From Sisyra terminalis (taxonomy: Eukaryota > Arthropoda > Insecta > Neuroptera > Sisyridae), in NCBI GenBank assembly GCA_958496175.1, contig OY292276.1, positions 15,704,001 through 15,768,000 of the forward strand: DNA of 64,000 nt, written 5' to 3'. Shown here in pieces: positions 56,890 to 64,000 of the stretch. Position 1 is the stretch's first letter. Every line of letters starts with the position of its first letter. The notes under the pieces are model-generated. The model was not told the DNA's origin, searched no databases, and saw only the letters and a list, made by a program, of their open reading frames with translations. The position numbers and the translations under genes were made by a program.

Positions 56890-57705
56890 AAATTTAAGTT
56901 GGGAAGAGTTTTAATAATATATTCGTTTCTTTTCCAGGACAATTAAGATATTTTTTCATAGAACAAGGCGTATATGGAAAATTTGGGATTTTTAATAAAT
57001 ATGGATAAAATACAGGACAACAGGTTGCAAATTTAAATTTGGAAGACAAAGTATTATTAAACTCAGTTACTCTGCTGTTACTCCGTTCAATCATTTTTTC
57101 TAATATTTTCAAGGACTTGGATAGGGAAATGTTTCTAGTTTCTCAATTGCATCGAGTATATTGTTGAAATGTGTCGCATTAATAGCAATATTTTTTATTG
57201 AAGGATGCTCAAATGACAGCTAGTTTGAATTGATTGCAATGGCTTCTGATTTTTAAATTTTCTTATTATTTCTTCTATGGTTTCGAAATTTTCTGCATAA
57301 AACAATACAGCTTTCTATCAATTTCCCCACCGTGTTAATATTGGTTCTGGGGGTAGTGCTACGTTTGATAGTTGCTCTTTATATACTTTAACTCGCGATG
57401 GTACTTTTAAAAAAAAAATTCGCAGAAGAAATCAATTTATTTACTATCCCAAATTCGTTTCAGATCTTCTCTGGAACTCGATTTAATTCGAGGTCAAGAC
57501 AAGTAATGTGAAGTAATTTAGGATAGAATACTTTCACAGCTTGACAAGAGGTGGCGCGTCGACGGTATAAAACAACACGTTTAACACTTATTACTACTGA
57601 TATAAGCATTGCCGATAAAAAAGTACCGAAATATGGAATAACGCTATAAAAGTAGAATTTCATATATTTGCATGTGGATATGCCTGTGGAAACACGTAAA
57701 TACAA
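56890..57705 (-). pseudogene. Decayed hAT-like (BED-type) transposase
   Basis: The minus strand, across frame breaks, reads AVKVFYPKLLHITCLDLELNRV, VNKLISSA, then YKE-like and PPEPILTRW. It then reads SEAIAIN, NIAINATHFNNILDAIEKLE and SLKILEKMIERSNSRVTEFN. Order and motifs (YP..LH.TC.AH.L.R, then LTRWG.W, then LE.......KL) fit hAT-like transposase proteins without a functional frame. Several stops and shifts; dead. It lies just past the Nox5 3' end on the opposite strand. Confidence 0.62.
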
Positions 57706-57714
57706 ATAATCCGA

Positions 57715-58235
57715 TATCTAGTAATAAAACATTTTCCAAAGAAAACAAAAAAATATTTTTTCAAAGTATAATCCAAAATATAAGTTTATACGGAGCAGAA
57801 ATATGGCCAATGACAACGACCATCCAAAAGAAAACAAGATCAGTGGAGTTCGACTATTTTAGAAGATGTTACAAATCACAAAAAATTATAGAATATAAGC
57901 AGAAAAAATATGGCGACGAATGGACAGTAAATGTTTTATGGCAAAAACGCTAGAAAATAAAGCGTTACAATGATATCTTTATGTCCAAAGAATGCCAAAT
58001 TGCAGATGACTAAAAAGAGTATTAAAATGGAAACTCCCACGAAAGAGACGAGGAGAAAAATCAGCTTTAAAATGAGGAATTACATAGGATAAGCGAGACC
58101 AGATAAAAATCTAAGAAAATATAAGAATTGTGCAGGGCAAAAAAGGTTAGATAGTAACAGAAAATGCTGGAGAAGAAATAGAAAAAATCATAAGATGGCT
58201 TAGTAATATTTTAAACAAACCCTTACTACCTACAG
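57715..58235 (+). pseudogene. LINE fossil, RT C-terminal part
   Basis: Reads FSKENKKIFFQSIIQNISLY, GAEIWPMTTTIQKKTRSVEF, DYFRRCYKSQKI and, after stops, VLWQKR and a basic tail with several R/K-rich words. LYGAEIW-...VE-DYFRR is the conserved thumb region after the RT core in several insect LINEs. No endonuclease or YADD box is left. Confidence 0.65.
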
Positions 58236-59794
58236 ATTGTGCAGTAATTAAAATTTAGTATATCTTTATATACTTGATATTTAATCAAAGGAAATCTAAA
58301 GAGCTTACAAACAATTTAAAGTCTTAATACATCTATGAAAGTTACTTACTTTGAATTATTAAAAAAAAAGATTTACTCTCCAAAATTTATTACCACTTAC
58401 GCTTCTGAGCTGTGTCGTTTATTAAGGATGTTAAATATAAGAGGATTAAGACTGACAAATAATATTTATTTTTTTAAATAAATCAGGAAAAGTATTTGCT
58501 CTATTTTGTGCAATTGAAGTTAGATCCATGACGCGCCAGGTAAGCTGAAATATATTTTCGTAAAAAAGAACTTTAAAAAATTTACCTGAGATATTACCGC
58601 ATAAATTCGTTCTAGTTAGCTGAAAATACATGAAGTCTGTATAGAGTTCTTCCGTAAAATAACTCCAGGCAATTAAATAAGTAGAAGTATACAAAAATGT
58701 TCGATTTGGGTACGAGGAAAAAAATTCCTTTATATTCCATCAACATTGATTTCTCATGAATATAAATGATTTACAATGTACAAAAAATATTTCAGTAAAA
58801 AGAAGGGAAATTTTCAGATGATAAAAGAAAATGTATAAACAACACAAAAAAAGATTACTCAACTTCTGAAACGTAGCTTTATCAAGTTTATACCTTTCTA
58901 TCACAGCATGTCAGCTAAAATACAATCTCTTTCAGTGATACAAAAATGCTTTCCATTGCAAAAAATGAAAATTATTATAAGAAAAAAATATTTTTGCATA
59001 AAAAGACTTTTCTGTTTACACAACGTGTTATCCTTTATGAGTGAATAATATTATCACATCACCGTTCTGAAAAAAGTTTTTTTTTTTATCATCCATAAGA
59101 TATGCAAATGGAAAGAATTTTTAAATAAAATTAATTTTATTTTAATGCATGTCTTACATAAACGCTATAATTGACAACGGATACTGAATACTACATGACA
59201 GTTATTTAAATTGAAAAAATACAATCTAGAATACAGTAGGTATTGTAAAGTTGTTGTAAATGTTTGAAATAGTTTCTAGTACCCAACAAATTAATGATCT
59301 CAGTTCAAAAGTTGGTTTTAATGGATTTGTTCCGATTGTGATTGTCCTAGTTTCCTTTTGCATATACTTTAAAGTAATTGAAAGTAGATAAAACTAAACG
59401 GGATGAATACGATTGTTCTGAGTGAATATGGTAAAACTTTAACCGAAGTTAAAAAACAACAATTCAATACGGTCGATTACATACGATTAATTTTTATTGG
59501 TTAGTTTTTTTCTTCGAATTGACTTTTCGTATTTCATAGAGTTTTATATTCGTTACGTATTTAGGACAAAAGATTAACGAAAATTTGGTTTATTTGTTTA
59601 AAGAAAAAAAATAAAATAGAAGATGTAAAATACATTTTTATACAATGTAAATCCAAGTCAGCAATTTGGCTTCTAAAATGCCTATGTCAGGTTTCTAATA
59701 TATCAGTTTTTTAAGCCTGTTGAAAATCATACAAAAACCATGCAGACGCTGATTTATTATAGAGATTCCATATAAGATAAAAATATATTTTTTC
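58236..59794. other. AT-rich intergenic sequence
   Basis: No gene or structured repeat recognised. Confidence 0.35.
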
Positions 59795-60704
59795 TAGTGT
59801 CCGACCAAAACTGGTTTTTACGGCCGAAATCGAAACTTTCATTTATAAAATTAACTTAAAATTAACTTTTCGTAGGAAAAAAACGTTAATCATAATTGGT
59901 CAGTCTTCACTTATAAATTCTATAAGTATTTATTTTTCATTTTGTTTTAAATATTTGAACTAATGATGAACAAAATATATTTTTTTTACTTCTTATTTTT
60001 AAGAAATTCACCAAATACTTTCTTTTAATATAAGTTGTTTCATCCATTTCAGAACAGAATATTATTTTGTTTCTAATTCTGTGGTGGCTATGAAATAACC
60101 ATGCGTAATCCCAAATGCATAATCCATCAAATACATCAATTAATCTATATGCATAAAAATCACAATAGAAATAATTATTGTTTTAGTATAAATAATAATT
60201 ATATAACCTTAAAGATATGTGATTTTACAATAAAACGGGTTTTTATGCTGTAGAGATTTTTCCCGTCAACCGTCTTACTTCTAATCTTCTCACTTTATCA
60301 GAACTACGGGAAAGCTCCATGATGAAGGACGTAGCAATAGTTACAAATAACTTGAAATTAAAAAAAAAGATACAAAACAAAATTACTTTTTGCCTTATTT
60401 GTTAAGGTACAAAAAATAGAAAGTACTTCTTCTTACATCTCAAAAACAAAATTATTTCTTCTAAGCTTTGGTCAGTTTTCCCTCTAACCAAAAAAATATT
60501 AAATTAATTTTGATAAAGGGATAGTTATCAGTATTTATAATTGAAGATTCTAATATTATAAGAAAGAAACAATAACTTCTCAACATTTTCTTCTCACAAA
60601 TTCTGTTATAGTTTCAGTTGTAGTTTCGGTTTAACGACAGCTGCAACCGAAAATAAGCCGAAACCTGATTTTTAGCCGAAACAATAAAGCTCGGTCGGAC
60701 TCTA
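59795..60704. mobile_element. Non-autonomous hAT-like element, 910 bp
   Basis: The left end is TAGTGTCCGACCAAAACTGG and the right end, on the minus strand, is TAGAGTCCGACCGAGC. Inside both ends are repeated CCGAAA/TTTCGG words (GGCCGAAATCGAAAC; GTTTCGGCT, GGTTTCGGCT). Ends of the form CAGNGTCCGACCGAAAC are common in hAT elements. The flanking 8-mers (ATTTTTTC, AATATATC) match at only 5 of 8 positions, so the target duplication is not certain. No transposase ORF. Confidence 0.5.
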
Positions 60705-62469
60705 AATATATCTCATCTTTTCTACTGAACCAAATCGATCAAATGTATGCAAAAAATTCTATTAATGTTTTGTATTATTTGCTTTAAAAATAAGAAACAT
60801 TTAAAATACTATTGTGAAATATTTTATTTTGTAACAAAAGCTCAAAAATTTGCAGAAATATATACATTTTTCGTAAGATCTAAAAATATTAACATTTTCT
60901 TTAAGAGCAGACAATAGTAGATGTTTTTTTTTATCAGCTTTATAAATGTTATAAAGCTGTATAAAACTCATCATGAACTTAGTTCTGGAAAATTTATTTG
61001 ATTGAGTGTCAAAGCAGTTAACTTTACGTAACAAGAAAATTATATTATTGTCAAAGTTATTTGTTGAATCGTTATAATGAATGAAAATATAAATAATCAT
61101 ATAAAAACAACCGTTAAATTATAAGTTCAAGCAAAAACCAACTGCAATTACAACCAGCGCCTTTCTTTATAAATCTAAGAGAGTGGAAAATAAAAAGAGA
61201 ATTATTACTTAGGAAACAAAAAAGGAAAACATTAACAATTTAATTCAGCGACGCATTACTTGTTTTATATTTCACAGAAGTCGTCATCTAAAAAATTTTT
61301 ATTTTCTCTATTGAAATAATAAATTAAGGAGAACTTCTTTGAGGTTTTAAAATTAATCATACTATCTTCACATCATTAAATTTAACTTTTCTTATTACTC
61401 TGCGTAGGAATTAAGCTCTTTTGGAATTAGTTTGTGGAATGAAAGTAATTACTTTAATTATTTAACTTTTTGAAAGAAGCCATTGTTTCAGTGACGAGAC
61501 AAATTAACAATTTAACTGATTGGTGTGTTTTATAACAAAATTAACCATATTACCACCATCGATTATTTGGTTATTTTATCTATTGGCATAAAGACGAGTA
61601 AATTTACTATGTTATCATTCTTCGTCGCATTAATTTGTATTATCTTTTCTACATTACGTACGTAGATAGGTACAATAGTGGTAAGTACTTATCTTAGATA
61701 AAACCATGGAAAATATATTTAACATTATTTATTGAAAATTTTAAGGATTTATCTCAACAAATTTAACTAAGAATTTCAAAATAATTAAACATGAATAAAA
61801 AAATTACGTTTTCAAATCCCAAAAGCTTTGAAATCAGTCGTCATGGGGTTTTTAATTTCTTTATTGATAAAAACCAAAAATTATCTTTACTTAAATAAAC
61901 TAAATAATCAAATTATAATCGTATTGAATAATTGATGACACCAAAATTAAAGCAGAAGAAAATGAAGAAAATAGGTCAGAAATTTGTGGAGAAATGGCAT
62001 ATAAGGCGTAACAGTACTTTCAACAAACACATATAGGAGAGCCTAGAGAGACAAGATCAATATGAATATTTAATTAACGCGAAAATCGAAAGGCAAATAC
62101 ATATATGATTTTAATTACACTATATAAACTTTTGTATATTTACACCATAAAGTAAAATATAAAGATGTATAAACGCATATTTAAGTGCAATAATTTTATT
62201 TAAAATTGAAAGTATGGACTAATAAGGTAATGATTTTCTTTGAACTATCCATTTTATCAAATTATGTTACGCAGTTTGCGATTTTTCGAGGTTATTATTA
62301 TTATTTATTGTTTTACTTCTGGTGGAATTTCTATAGAGGTGTGTTACACCTGTTCATAGAATCAGAAGAACTACAAAATTTACACAAAAATAGTATAGTT
62401 AATAAAATTTATCATATCAATAATACAAACTTAAAAAAGATACATTACAATATTACTAAAAACTATTTT
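60705..62469. other. AT-rich intergenic sequence
   Basis: No gene recognised. ORFs here have low complexity. Confidence 0.35.
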
Positions 62470-63403
62470 TTCTAAAATTACGTCCTAGAGTTGGAAATCC
62501 AGTTTCTCAGCTTTTTCACAATATCTTTTTGGACCAGATCAGCGATTTCATGTTTTCAGGTAGCATATTAAAATATTTAATCGCAACGTAGTAAGCACTT
62601 TTGGCTTGAATAGTTGTTTTAATTTTTGGCAATACTAGCTGCTTAGATCTAGTGTTACTCCAAGGTTTATGAAATACACAGGTGGCCTCCAAGGTTTGTA
62701 AATTACACAGGTTGCTCCATTAGAAAAAAAAAATGACGTCATACGAAGAATTTTGTAATTGAATCAGTCTGAAGATATGTACGAATTTCTTCTGGATACG
62801 TCACGTATCCATCACGTAGCCCCCATGAGGCCACCTCTGTATTTTATAAACCTTGGGTGGCCTCATGCGCCATGTGACGTATCCAGAAAAATTCGGACAT
62901 ATCTTCAGACTGATTCAAATTTCAAAATTCTTCGTATGACGTCATTTTTTTTAATGGGGCAACCTGTGTAATTTATAAATCTTGGTGTTATTCAGCCTTT
63001 CAGCATGAAGTTTTTTTACAATCATTATAATAAAAACTAAGAGCTCTAACTATAAAGTAGTCTCGTATTTTCAGGGGTGCAGTAAATTGATTGTTGTTAC
63101 ATATTTTATTAATTAACTTATTTTGGATGTAAGCTAGTTGTCTTGTCGAGTTGTCGTAAGCCCCACCCCACGCTATAATTCCATAGTTACTCATGCCTTC
63201 AAAAAGACCATGGTAAATTGTTTTTAGAACAGGTGCTTGGAGATAATTATTTAATTTATAAAATAGGAATGTAAAATATTTGATTTTTTCGCAAGTTTCA
63301 TAGCATGAATATTCCATTTCATGTGGCAGTCAAAATATATACCAAGGTATTTGCAGCTTGTTACTCTTTTTAGTTCTTTATCTCTAATAACCAGTTGAAA
63401 TTT
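62470..63403 (-). pseudogene. LINE fossil interrupted by a fold-back element
   Basis: The minus strand starts QLVIRDKELKRVTSCKYLGI, then YFDCHMKWNIH, APVLKTIYHGLFEGMSNYGI, IAWGGAY and IQNKLINKI. This is the post-RT region of a CR1/Jockey-like LINE. It is broken at ERLNNT by the element at 62,660-62,985. It then resumes as TRSKQLVLPKIKTTIQAKSA, YYVAIKYFNMLPENMKSLI and KKLRNWISNSR. Joined across the gap, the two parts read as one protein end with additional frameshifts. Confidence 0.8.
62660..62985. mobile_element. Fold-back MITE with two CRE palindromes, 326 bp
   Basis: The left end is CCAAGGTTTATGAAATACAC and the right end, on the minus strand, is CCAAGATTTATAAATTACAC. The flanks are GTGTTACT and GTGTTATT, a 7-8-bp target duplication with one change. 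Almost the whole element is palindromic. There is also an inner second copy of the terminus near 62,829-62,858, so it looks like a nested double fold-back. TGACGTCA occurs twice, at about 62,732 and 62,938. It interrupts a LINE reading frame. Confidence 0.85.
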
Positions 63404-64000
63404 AACTAGTATACTATCTACTATCTACTGGTTTTATTGTGAACAATAAATATTTTAGAACTTAACTTGGAACCATAAGAGAAATCAGGATAAAATATTG
63501 AACAACTATCTGGTACAACTATCTGATCTTTAATTAATGACCATTGCACCTTAGTTTTTGAATTATGCTATGATCTTAATATGACCAAACATTTTTAAGA
63601 ATTTACAGAACAGTTAATTTTGAATAAAATTAAATTATTTATTATTTTGAAATTAAAACAAAAGTATGTACCATTTCCATTTTTGTACAACATTCTTTGA
63701 ATGTTTATAAATCAGAGCTCCTATTCGAAATCTGGCGCTAATGTTACCTAGGTTAGTGACAAAAGGGGTTTTACCTTTTATATAGAAATAGCTTTATTAA
63801 TCTTTTTGTATATCTTTAACGATAACATATTCAAAAATTATGTATGCAATTGTATATTTGCAAAATATATATCAACTTATACTATTATTTTCCTACTTAT
63901 CATAACATAAAAGTTACTAATTGTTACATTTCATGTATTTAGTTTGCGGTGTAAAATATAATTAGAAATTTAAATGTATTCTCCCTGAACTTCCTTTCGT
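63404..64000. other. AT-rich sequence at window end
   Basis: Upstream part of the minus-strand LINE may extend a little into this stretch, but no further motif is readable. Nothing else is recognised. Confidence 0.35.

Noticed and set aside
62206..62475. 89-codon plus-strand ORF rich in Y, F and N
   Set aside because: It overlaps the minus-strand LINE end, has low-complexity composition and no recognisable domain; a shadow frame.
1..64000. CRISPR array, tRNA, rRNA or a bacterial-type gene cluster
   Set aside because: No regularly spaced repeats, no cloverleaf with A and B boxes, and no operon-like gene order were seen; all coding sequence is eukaryotic in structure.

Overview
The window is about 70% A+T nuclear DNA of an insect. 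The evidence is spliced protein-coding genes with GT-AG introns, a Jockey-type non-LTR retrotransposon, a Penelope-like fragment with a GIY-YIG domain, hAT, pogo and Helitron-type DNA elements, and a NADPH oxidase 5 gene. The species cannot be fixed from the sequence. Host coding content is low: one large multi-exon gene and one small two-exon gene. Most of the rest is transposon debris and AT-rich sequence.

Layout. 1-5.3 kb: a 182-bp fold-back repeat, then an apparently complete Jockey-clade LINE on the minus strand (gag-like ORF1, endonuclease/reverse-transcriptase ORF2, poly(A) tail seen as poly(T) at 960-985). 9.1-9.9 kb: a decayed LINE end next to a Penelope-like GIY-YIG fragment with a hammerhead-ribozyme-like tail. 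10.3-11.15 kb (minus): a two-exon gene for a small secreted, cysteine-containing protein that I do not recognise. 11-34 kb: intergenic, with a 14-bp tandem repeat, LINE fossils, a Helitron-type non-autonomous element carrying a 24-bp perfect palindrome, and a 747-bp hAT-type element with an 8-bp target duplication.

34.8-55.9 kb (plus): 17 exons of a NADPH oxidase 5 (Nox5) homologue. All splice phases agree and give 1061 codons to the stop, open at the 5' end. The product has an EF-hand region (two degenerate extra N-terminal hands plus the usual Nox5 hands), the haem-binding transmembrane core with four histidines, the FAD site, a long basic/serine-rich insert, and the NADPH-binding lobe. Its calcium-binding head is expected to switch on electron transfer from NADPH through FAD and two haems to oxygen, making superoxide. 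Four introns of 3.3-4.3 kb hold transposons (a 489-bp fold-back element, a pogo-like deletion derivative, an I/LOA-like LINE, a dispersed repeat pair). Many other introns are only about 60-70 bp.

55.9-64 kb: Nox5 3' UTR, a decayed hAT-like transposase, a LINE fossil, a 910-bp hAT-like element, and a LINE fossil split by a 326-bp fold-back element that carries two CRE palindromes. I found no tRNA, rRNA or CRISPR array, and no clearly new multi-gene system. The most interesting points are the Nox5 architecture, the possibly intact Jockey element, the ribozyme-like tails and the nested fold-back elements.
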